20,291 bases of DNA from Candidatus Tayloriibacteriota bacterium (GCA_025353045.1 JANXRK010000036.1:1-20291); one strand, 5' to 3'; positions 1 through 7,479 are shown, counted from the first letter of the stretch. A program made the numbers and translations. Notes: generated from the sequence alone by a model not told the origin.

Positions 1-1
1 T

Positions 2-133
2 GAGGCACGAGAAATGGCCAGAGAAAAGAAGGATTTTGCACAAGCGGATGCTTTAAGAAAAGAAGTTGAAAATAGAGGGTTTGAGATAAAGGATGAAGAA
101 GAAGGATTTAAGATAGTATTTAAAGCTCACTAA
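2..133 (+). CDS. cysS: Probable cysteinyl-tRNA synthetase, C-terminal end only (partial)
   Basis: The open frame enters from outside the window and ends at TAA 131-133, giving 43 residues. The tail contains a REKKDFAQADALRKEVENRG-type segment followed by an acidic FEIKDEEEG stretch. This pattern of AR..KDFA.AD.LR.....G....D...G is typical of the C-terminal helical end of class I cysteinyl-tRNA synthetase, which charges tRNA-Cys in the cytoplasm. No catalytic motif is visible, so the call rests only on this tail. No clear terminator hairpin follows, and dnaB begins 153 bp downstream on the same strand with its own promoter-like sequence. A different protein with a similar helical tail is possible. 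Confidence 0.65.
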   Translation, partial: EAREMAREKKDFAQADALRKEVENRGFEIKDEEEGFKIVFKAH

Positions 134-213
134 ATCTTAAAAACTTATCGAAAAGAAAACTGATTAAGGCTCTATCAAGAAAAAACGGAAGGATGTATTG
201 GACAGTTTTAATT

Positions 214-244
214 TTATACACACATTATACACCTGTTATACTCA
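214..244 (+). promoter_or_regulatory. Three phased DnaA-box-like 9-mers upstream of dnaB
   Basis: TTATACACA (214-222), TTATACACC (225-233) and TTATACTCA (236-244) repeat at exactly 11 bp. The first matches the established DnaA-box consensus TTWTNCACA fully; the other two differ at one position each. An AT-rich stretch (245-270) follows directly. TTATAC also resembles a -10 element, so these could be promoter remnants or chance in AT-rich DNA. DnaA binding is inference. Confidence 0.4.
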
Positions 245-271
245 GTTAAATATATAGATATATTTTTCATG

Positions 272-289
272 TGATACAATATTTATATG
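272..289 (+). promoter_or_regulatory. Extended -10 promoter of dnaB, predicted leaderless start
   Basis: TG-A-TACAAT (272-280) lies 6 nt before the ATG at 287, so transcription should begin at or next to the start codon. I see no -35 box at the usual distance and no Shine-Dalgarno sequence. Confidence 0.6.
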
Positions 290-1693
290 ACACCCACCTC
301 ATCACCATATTTCAAACCTAAAGATTTACGCATTCCTCCTCAAAGTTTGGAAGCTGAAAAAGCCTTGCTTGGATCGATCATGATTCGTCCTGAAGTGATG
401 CATGACATTACTGATGTTATATCAGAGAGGGCTTTTTATTCTGATCGTCACAAATTAATTTGGTCTACAATGATGGAACTTTTTAATAAAAGCACTCCAA
501 TCGACATTCTCTCTCTTTCGGCCCGACTCAAGGATAAAGAAATGCTTGAACAAGCAGGTGCAATGGCCTATCTAACCGAACTCGTTCATGGAGTTCCCTC
601 TTCAACAAATGCTAAACACTATGCAGAGATAGTTCAGAAAAAACATATCATGCGTGATTTGATAAATGCTTCAGAATTCGTGGGAAATCTTGGTTTTGAT
701 GAAGAGATGGATATAGAAGAGACTTTGGATAAAGCAGAGAAGAAAATCTTTGAAGTAACAAATTTTACAGGAACTCATAAATTTGTAGCTCTAAAAGATA
801 CTTTAGTTGAAGCCTGGGAGCGTATAGATAAATTGCATTCAACGAAGGATGAGCTTCGAGGAATTCCGACTGGATTCCACGCTATTGATAACAAACTAGC
901 AGGACTACAAAAGTCTGATCTTATTATCCTTGCTGCACGTCCCTCTATGGGTAAAACATCTCTGGCTTTGGATATTGCTCGTATGGCCGCCATCAAACAC
1001 AAGGTTCCTGTAGGTATCTTTTCACTTGAAATGAGTTCTCAACAACTCGTTGATCGTATGTTGGCTGCTGAATCCCAAGTTGATTCATGGAAAATACGAA
1101 CAGGACAAAACCTTAACGTCGAGCATGACTTCAAAGCTATCCGAGACGCTATGGACCGTCTCTCAACGGCACCTATTTATATTGACGATCAGCCAGCGAA
1201 CAATATTTTAAAGATGAAAGCTGTTGCGCGACGTTTGAAAAGCGAAAAAGGTTTAGGTCTCATAGTTGTAGACTATCTCCAGCTCATGGTCCCAACGCAG
1301 AGTCGTAATTCAGATAATATGGTACAGCAAGTGACTGAGATCTCTCGATCACTCAAACAACTCGCCCGTGAACTCGAAGTTCCTGTTCTTGCCCTTTCCC
1401 AGCTTTCTCGAGCCGTTGAACAGCGAGGTGGTGAACCAAGACTTTCTGACCTTCGAGATTCAGGATCTATTGAGCAAGACGCTGATGTGGTTATGTTTAT
1501 CCATCGAGAAGATAAAATGAATAAGGATTCAGGATCTGCACGCCCAAATATTGCAAAAATCATGATTGAAAAGCATCGAAATGGTCCGACCGGATATGCT
1601 GAACTTTACTTTGATGATAAGAAGACATCGTTTATGAGTATCGATAAGAGTGACTTCGGAGAATTCGACAAAGGCAATGGATCCGATTTCTAA
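287..1693 (+). CDS. dnaB: Replicative DNA helicase DnaB
   Basis: This 468-residue protein is the hexameric replicative helicase that unwinds DNA ahead of the fork and recruits primase. The N-terminal DnaB domain starts with PPQSLEAEKALLGSIM at about residues 18-33. The RecA-like motor follows, with Walker A ARPSMGKT (217-224), the SLEMS motif, Walker B-type LIVVDYLQLM, and the DLRDSGSIEQDADVVMFIHR block that carries DNA-contacting and arginine-finger elements. Length and motif order are normal. The start at 287 fits the usual N-terminal extent and the -10 element 6 nt upstream. The last 17 nt overlap recR, suggesting a dnaB-recR transcript. The DnaE and DnaG genes are in the same window but not adjacent. 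No intein or insertion is seen. Confidence 0.97.
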   Translation: MTPTSSPYFKPKDLRIPPQSLEAEKALLGSIMIRPEVMHDITDVISERAFYSDRHKLIWSTMMELFNKSTPIDILSLSARLKDKEMLEQAGAMAYLTELVHGVPSSTNAKHYAEIVQKKHIMRDLINASEFVGNLGFDEEMDIEETLDKAEKKIFEVTNFTGTHKFVALKDTLVEAWERIDKLHSTKDELRGIPTGFHAIDNKLAGLQKSDLIILAARPSMGKTSLALDIARMAAIKHKVPVGIFSLEMSSQQLVDRMLAAESQVDSWKIRTGQNLNVEHDFKAIRDAMDRLSTAPIYIDDQPANNILKMKAVARRLKSEKGLGLIVVDYLQLMVPTQSRNSDNMVQQVTEISRSLKQLARELEVPVLALSQLSRAVEQRGGEPRLSDLRDSGSIEQDADVVMFIHREDKMNKDSGSARPNIAKIMIEKHRNGPTGYAELYFDDKKTSFMSIDKSDFGEFDKGNGSDF

Positions 1694-2285
1694 ATTAACA
1701 GAATATTTTCGAGAATTCCCAGGTATCGGTCCGCGACAAGCGAGACGTTTTGTGTATTTCCTTTTAACTCGTCCCTCTTCATATCTCGAGGAAATGGCGC
1801 GTCTTTTTTTGAGTATTAAACAAAATATTAAAATATGTCAGTCTTGTTTTCGCTTTTACCAAAACGGAAATGGATTAGTCTGCCCTATTTGTACAGATCC
1901 AGGTCGTGATCAATCACAACTCATGATCGTTAGTCGAGATGTAGACTTTGAAGCAATTGAGAAGAGTAAGTTCTACAGTGGAGTGTATTTTATTCTTGGT
2001 GGAACTATTCCCATTTTAGATAAAGAACCTGAGAAAAAAGTAAGACTAAATGAACTGTTAATTAGGATCAAAAAAGGTCAATTCAAAGAGATTATTCTAT
2101 CCCTAAATGCTAACGCTGAAGGCGAACATACAGCAGACTTTATTCGAGATTATATAAAAGAAAAATTCCCTGATACAGGACTGTCTATTTCAATTCTTGG
2201 ACGTGGACTATCAACAGGTACAGAACTTGAATATTCAGATTCAGATACAATTAAGAATGCGTTGAAGAATAGGGAGCGGGTTTAG
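1677..2285 (+). CDS. recR: Recombination mediator protein RecR
   Basis: RecR acts with RecF/RecO to load RecA on gapped DNA. From the ATG at 1677 the protein is 202 residues and begins MDPISKLTEYFREFPGIGPR, the usual RecR N-terminus with its helix-hairpin-helix. The C4 zinc finger is complete (C54, C57, C69, C72). A TOPRIM domain follows with the IVSRDVDFEAIEKSKFYSGVYF and LGG segments. An in-frame ATG at 1650 would add nine residues unlike the family, so I prefer 1677, which overlaps the end of dnaB by 17 nt and suggests translational coupling. AAAGG sits very close to the start and is not a convincing Shine-Dalgarno sequence. A perfect inverted repeat begins just after the stop. Confidence 0.95.
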   Translation: MDPISKLTEYFREFPGIGPRQARRFVYFLLTRPSSYLEEMARLFLSIKQNIKICQSCFRFYQNGNGLVCPICTDPGRDQSQLMIVSRDVDFEAIEKSKFYSGVYFILGGTIPILDKEPEKKVRLNELLIRIKKGQFKEIILSLNANAEGEHTADFIRDYIKEKFPDTGLSISILGRGLSTGTELEYSDSDTIKNALKNRERV

Positions 2286-2286
2286 A

Positions 2287-2313
2287 GAACTGGTCGCAAT
2301 TTGCGACCAGTTC
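2287..2313. repeat. Perfect 13-bp inverted repeat after recR
   Basis: GAACTGGTCGCAA (2287-2299) and its exact reverse complement (2301-2313) are separated by one base and begin one base after the recR stop. It can fold into a strong stem-loop, but no T-run follows on either strand. It may protect or end the dnaB-recR mRNA, or be a protein-binding palindrome. Confidence 0.6.
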
Positions 2314-2328
2314 TGGTTATAAAAAATT

Positions 2329-2362
2329 AAAAAAGAAAAGGGCGCCGCCATTGCGGTAGCCC
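2329..2362 (-). terminator. Rho-independent terminator of the small gene at 2374-2628
   Basis: Read on the minus strand, GGGC/GCCC and an inner CCGC/GCGG stem (2340-2362) are followed at once by a T-rich run (2339 down to 2329, TTTTCTTTTTT). It starts 11 nt after the small gene's stop and is a textbook intrinsic terminator, which supports a real minus-strand transcript here. Confidence 0.85.
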
Positions 2363-2373
2363 AATTGTGTTTC

Positions 2374-2628
2374 TCACTGTCGGTTGAAAGTGTCCCAAGC
2401 TTCCATGAGGTAGTTTGGAGCGATGCATTCTTTCGGTGGAAAAACAACTGTGTATTTCGTCGGCTCATCGTTGAGCGTCTTGCGACTCATCATGACGCCC
2501 ACGTGCAACCTTCGTTGAGGTTGGACTTCTGGAGAGTGGGCGCGATAAACTGCAAGCATGCGCCACACTTGATCGTAATTGGTGAAATCGGTCATACCAA
2601 TGTACGGACATCCGAATGGAAGGTTCAT
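2374..2628 (-). CDS. Small 84-residue protein, possibly a truncated member of a CPR TIM-barrel-like family
   Basis: The protein begins MNLPFGCPYIGMTDFTNYDQ and contains RRLHVGVMMSRKTLN and KYTVVFPPKECIAP. From memory this resembles the N-terminus of a longer (about 200+ residue) phosphoribosylanthranilate-isomerase-like TIM-barrel family common in Parcubacteria; I cannot confirm this without a search. At 84 residues it would be only about a third of such a barrel, so it is either a truncated gene or a separate small protein. It has its own promoter-like region and a strong terminator. Base composition is clearly richer in G+C than the flanking genes. The overlapping plus-strand frame (2365-2634) is rejected because promoter and terminator both point to the minus strand. 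A non-coding RNA read from the same signals remains an alternative. Confidence 0.55.
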   Translation of the reverse strand: MNLPFGCPYIGMTDFTNYDQVWRMLAVYRAHSPEVQPQRRLHVGVMMSRKTLNDEPTKYTVVFPPKECIAPNYLMEAWDTFNRQ

Positions 2629-2640
2629 AACTGAACTTAC

Positions 2641-2667
2641 AGTATAATAGCTAGTGATTTATGTCAA
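2641..2667 (-). promoter_or_regulatory. Promoter with consensus -35 for the small gene at 2374-2628
   Basis: On the minus strand TTGACA (2667-2662) is followed after 15 bp by TATACT (2646-2641); an overlapping TATTAT lies 3 bp upstream. The ATG at 2628 is 12 nt beyond the -10, leaving a leader of about 6 nt. The spacer is short. A second extended -10, TGATATAAT (2690-2682), lies further upstream. Confidence 0.5.
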
Positions 2668-2692
2668 ATTAAATTAGTTTTATTATATCACA

Positions 2693-3013
2693 CTATTTCA
2701 ACCCTTCAATCTTCACCTGGAAAAATGGCTGCCTATGGCCGTTCTTTTTGAAATACTTACTCTTTTGCTTGTACTTAATAACGTTAATTTTAGGTAATCG
2801 TCCAATCTTAGTGATAGTTCCTGTAACTTTTGCCTTATCGATAAAAGGAGTTCCAATAGTAGTGTCTGTACCATTGTCTACAAGTAATACCTTATCAAAG
2901 ACGATCTTATCGCCTTCTTTATGGTCGCCAAGGATCTTCTCAATCTTGATCTCATCCCCTGCTTGTACCTTGTATTGCTTACCTCCTGTTTGTATAACTG
3001 CAAATTCTGTCAT
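2693..3013 (-). CDS. rplU: Large-subunit ribosomal protein bL21
   Basis: bL21 is a 23S rRNA-binding protein of the 50S subunit. The 106-residue product opens with the family signature FAVIQTGGKQYKVQAGD and ends with a basic, GHRQPFF-containing segment equivalent to the usual KxGHRQP..KVKI tail. Length is normal. In most bacteria rplU is followed by rpmA (bL27); here the next minus-strand gene is the unrelated small gene at 2374, so the pair is split. Its -10-like element overlaps the stop codon of rmuC just upstream, giving it a probable promoter of its own. No Shine-Dalgarno sequence is visible. Confidence 0.96.
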   Translation of the reverse strand: MTEFAVIQTGGKQYKVQAGDEIKIEKILGDHKEGDKIVFDKVLLVDNGTDTTIGTPFIDKAKVTGTITKIGRLPKINVIKYKQKSKYFKKNGHRQPFFQVKIEGLK

Positions 3014-3018
3014 AGAGG

Positions 3019-3024
3019 ATTATA
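3019..3024 (-). promoter_or_regulatory. -10 element of rplU
   Basis: TATAAT on the minus strand (3024-3019) lies 5 nt before the rplU ATG, overlapping TAATAT 3 bp upstream (8 nt before it). The region coincides with the rmuC stop codon (3025-3027). A start of transcription at or near the AUG is predicted. Confidence 0.45.
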
Positions 3025-4074
3025 TTACACTATCTCCTCTGGACCGTCAATCGTTTTTACCTCCAAACCTGGAGTTTCTCCGGTTATACGTAAAATATCC
3101 TTATCTACCTTTTTGAGCTCTTTTCCAGAGTTATTGTAGTGATTTACAACAGTTCCAAGCGAAGCACCGAGCTTTTCATGGTACTCTTCATATTTTTTCA
3201 AATGATTTCCGAGCTCATCAACCCTCTTTACTATGTCTTTTGCAGTCTCTTCTATTTGTAATGCCTTAAGGCCTTGCAAAACGGTCTGCAAATATGCCAG
3301 AAACGATGTTGGAGAAACGATAATGACCTTGTATTTATTGGCTGCACGCTGGATCAAATTGTCAGTTTCTTCGGTAACTGCCCCGATTTTGTTTATTAGA
3401 AGATCATAATAAATAGCCTCGTGCGGAATGAACATAAAGGCAAAATCCATGGTTCCCTCTGCTGGGCGGACGTATTTTGCTGTTTCTTGTATTCTAAGCT
3501 TCAAATCATTCACGAAAATCTTCTCTAATTTTTCTTTTTCAATGGGATCTCTTTCTTGTGAAAGTTTATTATAGTTCTCAAGTGAAAATTTTGAATCAAT
3601 TGGAATAACTTTTTCTTTAACAAAGACAGCTGCATCGACGATCTCGCCATTTGCAAACATATACTGCATTTTATACTGACTTGGCGCCAAAACATTACTC
3701 AAAAGCGTTTCCAAATAGTACTCTCCGAGGATTCCTCGGTGCTTTGGATTCTTTAGAATATCCTGGAGAGACTGGAGTTGATCAGCAAAAGAAACAACCT
3801 GACGGTTAGTCTCATCGAGCTTTGTAAGACCCTCTGTAACCTCACGGATCATTTTTGCTGACTCAGAAAGCTGAACCTGCATAGATTCACGCATGTCTTT
3901 GTGACCACGACCGATCTTTTCATCCACAGTTCTATTGAGGTCGTTTATTTGCTCTAAAATCAGTTTGAGACCTACATCGTCCTTTTGGACTGGAGCAGTC
4001 TTACGATAATTAAGGATCATAACAAAAATAGCTACTATGACGAGGACAATCAAGATGATGATAAGGGTATTCAT
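3025..4074 (-). CDS. rmuC: DNA recombination protein RmuC homologue, membrane-anchored
   Basis: RmuC proteins are predicted nucleases that limit inversion and recombination between short inverted repeats. This 349-residue protein has one N-terminal membrane helix (about residues 3-22), a long charged coiled-coil-like region (about 30-110) and then the RmuC core with LQDILKNPKHRGILGEYYLE, VIPIDSKFSLENYNKL (the conserved PxDxKF nuclease-like motif) and FMFIPHEAIYYDLL. The C-terminus ends in a helical segment with a SLGTVVNHYNNS motif also typical of the family. Length is at the short end. It diverges from yqeY across a 21-bp gap that contains both promoters. The exact biochemical activity is inferred from the family. 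Confidence 0.93.
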   Translation of the reverse strand: MNTLIIILIVLVIVAIFVMILNYRKTAPVQKDDVGLKLILEQINDLNRTVDEKIGRGHKDMRESMQVQLSESAKMIREVTEGLTKLDETNRQVVSFADQLQSLQDILKNPKHRGILGEYYLETLLSNVLAPSQYKMQYMFANGEIVDAAVFVKEKVIPIDSKFSLENYNKLSQERDPIEKEKLEKIFVNDLKLRIQETAKYVRPAEGTMDFAFMFIPHEAIYYDLLINKIGAVTEETDNLIQRAANKYKVIIVSPTSFLAYLQTVLQGLKALQIEETAKDIVKRVDELGNHLKKYEEYHEKLGASLGTVVNHYNNSGKELKKVDKDILRITGETPGLEVKTIDGPEEIV

Positions 4075-4095
4075 ATGTGTTATTATATCAGCATT
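4075..4095. promoter_or_regulatory. Overlapping divergent promoters of rmuC and yqeY
   Basis: The whole 21-bp gap is promoter. On the minus strand TG-A-TATAAT (4090-4082) lies 7 nt before the rmuC ATG. On the plus strand TTATAT (4083-4088) lies 7 nt before the yqeY ATG at 4096, overlapping TG-T-TATTAT (4078-4086). The two -10 elements share the same bases, so both cannot be occupied at once. Confidence 0.6.
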
Positions 4096-4560
4096 ATGAT
4101 GAAAAAAATAACTTTACACAAAGAAATAAAAAACCAGATAATCGACGCTATGCGTGCTAAAGACACTCTCACACTGGAGACTCTTCGAGGCCTGACTTCT
4201 CTCTTTTCATATGAACTTATCGCTAAAAAAAGTTCAGAACCTTTTATCGGTGATGAAAGTGCACTCGTGCTTATAAAAAAAGCCGTGAAGCAAAGAAAAG
4301 ATTCAATTGATCAATTCGAAAAAGGTGGACGAAGGGATTTGGTCAAAAAGGAAAAGTCTGAATTAGCAATCCTTGAAAAATTCTTACCAGAAACGATGAG
4401 CAAGGCAGATATCAAGAAACATGTTGAAGCTAAAATAAAGAAAGAAGGTAAGCCTGATGCAAAGAAAATGGGTGCTTTTATGGGAGCTATCATGAAGGAA
4501 TTAAAAGGAAAAGCGGATGGTACGGATGTGAAGGAGGTGGTGGAGGGATTAATAAAATAA
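4096..4560 (+). CDS. yqeY: YqeY/GatB-C-terminal-domain protein
   Basis: The 154-residue product matches the YqeY family, a free-standing helical domain related to the tRNA-binding tail of GatB (the glutamyl-tRNA amidotransferase subunit). Visible family features are an N-terminal helix with DAMRAKDTLTLETLRGL, RKDSIDQFEKGGRRDLVKKE in the middle, EKFLPETMS, and a C-terminal K.MGAFMGAIMKELKGKADG segment close to the usual MGKVMG.LM..L.G.ADG. Length is typical. An upstream in-frame ATG at 3985 would run through the divergent promoter and the rmuC 5' end, so 4096 (or 4099) is chosen. Its cellular role is not settled; a link to tRNA metabolism is inference. Confidence 0.93.
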   Translation: MMKKITLHKEIKNQIIDAMRAKDTLTLETLRGLTSLFSYELIAKKSSEPFIGDESALVLIKKAVKQRKDSIDQFEKGGRRDLVKKEKSELAILEKFLPETMSKADIKKHVEAKIKKEGKPDAKKMGAFMGAIMKELKGKADGTDVKEVVEGLIK

Positions 4561-4577
4561 TTTATCTCTTTTATAGT

Positions 4578-4630
4578 AATAAAACCTACAGCACTCAGAT
4601 TTGAGTCGTGATTGTTTGGTGGGTTTTATT
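4578..4630. terminator. Candidate bidirectional terminator between yqeY and the membrane-protein gene
   Basis: AATAAAACC (4578-4586) and GGTTTTATT (4622-4630) form a 9-bp inverted repeat around an inner ACTCA/TGAGT hairpin (4593-4606). Each strand has an A-rich 5' arm and T-rich 3' arm. The element overlaps the 3' end of the minus-strand gene. The long loop makes this uncertain. Confidence 0.4.
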
Positions 4631-5551
4631 GTATATGTTTCTTTTAACCGTGTAAGCAAGAGCGATTCCCGATACAAAAAGGAGTACATATATAAGACCT
4701 CCCAAAATCATCGTGACAATAATTTTATTCTTTCTGTTTTTATTTGTATTTTCATCGGCAAGTTTATCATTTGCTCGGACAGACTTTAGATTAAAATAAA
4801 GTTCAAATGAAGTTAGAAGTCCAAGCGGAGCTATGACTCCAAAGATAAAAGCTGCATATGCGACGATAGATACAGAGATGAAAACAGAAAGGACGATGAG
4901 ACTATGTGAAAGATATGCAATAAAGATCAGAATTGCCACGACGATTCCTAGTGCAAAAAATCCTGCGAAAACAATCAGCCCGATCATGAGACCAGCAACA
5001 AAGGATCTCCACAAAATACCCCACCAATAATCTCGCACCAATTCCCAACTTCCCAAAATAGCTTTGAAATCTTTCTTGCCACTATCAATCAATTCAAATC
5101 TACTAAAAATAACGTAAACTAAGAGAATAATTCCAGGAACTATAAGTAGTGCGAGGGCTCCGAAAGTAGATAATGCTACGATAATATTTAGTAAAACAAA
5201 TGACCAAAATAGTTTATTGGCTTTTTTATATGAATCTTTAATACTAACAAACTGCCCTTTTCGCACGTCGCTAATACTTTTCCAAAGTGCGATCTTTGAA
5301 AGAAGTAGCAAGAGAGAAATAATAATTATAGCTGTTATAATAAGTACAACAACCCAAATAGACATTTCGAATGAAAATATCTTTACTGGATTTGAACGGA
5401 AACTAAGCATATCCAAACTTCCGAGAATAAATAGTGGCCACAATCGTTTGACGTTTGCTTTATAAAATGCCCAGGCCTGGATAATAAGAGTCGTAGGATC
5501 AAGTAAAATGTGTTTCTTCTGAAGCGAGCTTTGATTTGTTTGTGGTTCCAT
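4595..5551 (-). CDS. Polytopic membrane protein of unknown function
   Basis: The 318-residue protein has about six or seven hydrophobic segments: roughly residues 34-48, 64-88, 115-150 (probably two), 178-212, 212-252 and 276-300. The N-terminal cytoplasmic part includes LIIQAWAFYKANVKRLWPLF, a pattern of aromatic and basic residues before the first membrane helix that I associate with small integral membrane proteins related to the YciC/UPF0259 and glycerophosphodiester-phosphodiesterase membrane-domain groups. No catalytic motif is evident. The protein ends with a basic, Asn/Thr-rich tail and TGA. A weak GATAAT lies 8 nt before the ATG. It faces yqeY convergently and is divergent from typA with a 124-bp gap. 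I assign no function. Confidence 0.8.
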   Translation of the reverse strand: MEPQTNQSSLQKKHILLDPTTLIIQAWAFYKANVKRLWPLFILGSLDMLSFRSNPVKIFSFEMSIWVVVLIITAIIIISLLLLLSKIALWKSISDVRKGQFVSIKDSYKKANKLFWSFVLLNIIVALSTFGALALLIVPGIILLVYVIFSRFELIDSGKKDFKAILGSWELVRDYWWGILWRSFVAGLMIGLIVFAGFFALGIVVAILIFIAYLSHSLIVLSVFISVSIVAYAAFIFGVIAPLGLLTSFELYFNLKSVRANDKLADENTNKNRKNKIIVTMILGGLIYVLLFVSGIALAYTVKRNIYNKTHQTITTQI

Positions 5552-5625
5552 TATTTTTAATTATCTTATATACACTAAATAATGACACGAAATGGGATGA
5601 TTTGAAATAGACTTTATCCACTTTC

Positions 5626-5654
5626 TTGCCCTCTTTATCTTTTTATGCTTTAAT
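5626..5654 (+). promoter_or_regulatory. Promoter of typA
   Basis: TTGCCC (5626-5631), a 17-bp spacer and TTTAAT (5649-5654) preceded by TG-C. Transcription should begin near 5661, giving a leader of about 15 nt without a Shine-Dalgarno sequence. Unlike most promoters here it keeps a recognisable -35. Confidence 0.55.
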
Positions 5655-5675
5655 AGATGCTCATATTTAAATAAC

Positions 5676-7463
5676 ATGGATATTCGAAACATTGCAATTA
5701 TTGCCCACGTGGACCACGGTAAAACGACCTTAACAGACGCTATAATGACTCAATGCGGTCATGGTGATGATGGAACAATGGACTCAAACGCTCTTGAACA
5801 AGAGCGTGGTATTACTATTTATGCTAAAAATACCTCTATAGAATACAAAGGTACAAAGATCAATATCGTCGACACTCCAGGACACGCTGACTTCGGTTCT
5901 GAAGTAGAGCGAGTACTCCGATCTATCGATACTGTGCTTCTAGTTGTAGATGCTCAGGAAGGTCCTATGCCTCAGACTCGTTTCGTTTTGAAAAAGTCTT
6001 TGGAGCTTGGAATCAAACCTATTGTTATTATAAATAAGATCGATAAACCAGCTGCAAATCCAGACCATACTCATGAAATGGTTTTGGAACTCTTCATGGA
6101 GCTTGGTGCAAATGATGCTCAGCTCGACTTCCCTACTATATATGCTATTGGTCGTGAAGGAGTGGCTATGAAAAAACTTGAAGATCCTCGAAAAGATCTC
6201 ACTCCACTTTTGGATATGGTTTTGGAACACGTTCCACCTGCAAACAAAGATCATAGTGCAACAGCCCCTCTCACAGCACAGGTCTTTAACCTTGGATATG
6301 ATAATTTCCTAGGACGTCTAGCTATTGCACGTATATATGATGGGATAATCAAAATGGGTCAGACTGTTTTTGAAAAAAAAATCGATGGAACTGTAAATTC
6401 TGGGCGAGTCACAAAACTTTTTACATTCGAAGGAAAGAAACGAGTGGAAATAGAAGAAGCTTCAGCTGGAGACATCGTGACTATTGCTGGCTTCCCAGAG
6501 ATTTATATCGGAGAAACTTTAACTGACAACGAAACAACTCCTGCTTTGCCTGCTATCAAGATCGATGAACCAACTATCTCCCTAAACTTCCTTGTAAACT
6601 CATCTCCATTCGCTGGACGAGAAGGAAAATTCGTAACAGGACGACAGATCCGAGAACGATTGGAAAAAGAATTGGAAATTAACGTCGGATTGAAAGTGGA
6701 TTTTTCTTCAAATGAATATTTTAGAGTTTTTGGACGAGGCGAACTTCACATCGCTGTGCTTTTGGAAAATATGCGACGAGAGGGTTATGAACTACAAGTT
6801 TCTCAACCACAAGTTATCGTTAAAGATATTGATGGAGTAAAGTCAGAGCCTTTTGAAGAATTGACTATTGATATTCCTGATGAATTTACAGGTGCTATTA
6901 TCGAAAAGTTAGGCCAAAGAAAAGCTTCAATGACAGACATGAAATCAAAAGATGGTCAGACTCGTATGCTTTTTGAAATCCCTACTAGAGGTTTGCTTGG
7001 ATATAGAAATGCATTCGTCATTGATACAAAGGGTGAAGGAATTTTAGCTAGTCGATTTATTGATTTTAAACCACATACTGGAGAGATTGAAAAACATTCA
7101 ACAGGATCAATGACATCTATGATGACTGGAAAAGCTTTGGCATTTGCACTTTGGAATCTTCAGGAAAGAGGACGGATATTTATCGAGCCTACAACAGAAG
7201 TGTATGAAGGAATGGTTGTTGGAGATACATCAAAGGGTGACGATATGGATGTAAATCCATGTAAAGGAAAAGCCATGTCAAACATGCGATCTTCAGGAAA
7301 TGACGAGCATATAATGCTTACTCCCGCTTGGAAAATTGATGTAGAAAAAGGTCTGGAAACAATGCGAGAAGATGAGTATTTGGAAATTACTCCGATCTCA
7401 GTGCGGCTACGAAAAAAGTTTTTAACGGATACAGATAGAGCGAAGGCAAAGAGAAAGGATTAA
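5676..7463 (+). CDS. typA: Ribosome-associated translational GTPase TypA/BipA
   Basis: TypA/BipA is a ribosome-binding GTPase of the EF-G family involved in 50S assembly and stress adaptation. The 595-residue protein shows all G motifs: G1 AHVDHGKTT (residues 10-18), the switch region GITIYAKNTSIEY, G3 DTPGHADFG (from D66) and G4 NKID (120-123). Domain II follows, then EF-G-like domains III and V with FGRGELHIAVLLENMRREGYEL, and the BipA-specific C-terminal domain with PTRGLLGYRNAFV, TGSMTSM and NMRSSG. Length is normal for the family. It is monocistronic by layout: its own promoter lies upstream and the next gene converges from the other side with a 10-bp gap. Confidence 0.97.
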   Translation: MDIRNIAIIAHVDHGKTTLTDAIMTQCGHGDDGTMDSNALEQERGITIYAKNTSIEYKGTKINIVDTPGHADFGSEVERVLRSIDTVLLVVDAQEGPMPQTRFVLKKSLELGIKPIVIINKIDKPAANPDHTHEMVLELFMELGANDAQLDFPTIYAIGREGVAMKKLEDPRKDLTPLLDMVLEHVPPANKDHSATAPLTAQVFNLGYDNFLGRLAIARIYDGIIKMGQTVFEKKIDGTVNSGRVTKLFTFEGKKRVEIEEASAGDIVTIAGFPEIYIGETLTDNETTPALPAIKIDEPTISLNFLVNSSPFAGREGKFVTGRQIRERLEKELEINVGLKVDFSSNEYFRVFGRGELHIAVLLENMRREGYELQVSQPQVIVKDIDGVKSEPFEELTIDIPDEFTGAIIEKLGQRKASMTDMKSKDGQTRMLFEIPTRGLLGYRNAFVIDTKGEGILASRFIDFKPHTGEIEKHSTGSMTSMMTGKALAFALWNLQERGRIFIEPTTEVYEGMVVGDTSKGDDMDVNPCKGKAMSNMRSSGNDEHIMLTPAWKIDVEKGLETMREDEYLEITPISVRLRKKFLTDTDRAKAKRKD

Positions 7464-7479
7464 AAGTTACGTTTTATCC
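7457..7479. terminator. Weak hairpin between convergent typA and PH/AlbA genes
   Basis: GGAT(T)AAAA (7457-7465) can pair with TTTTATCC (7472-7479) around a 6-nt loop, spanning both stop codons. It has A-rich and T-rich arms in both directions and might act as a small bidirectional terminator, but the stem is weak. Confidence 0.25.

Noticed and set aside
2365..2634. An 89-codon plus-strand frame opposite the small gene
   Set aside because: The promoter, terminator and recognisable residue pattern are on the minus strand.
3985..4095. Longer yqeY with start at 3985
   Set aside because: It would cross the divergent promoter and the 5' end of rmuC and adds residues not found in YqeY proteins.
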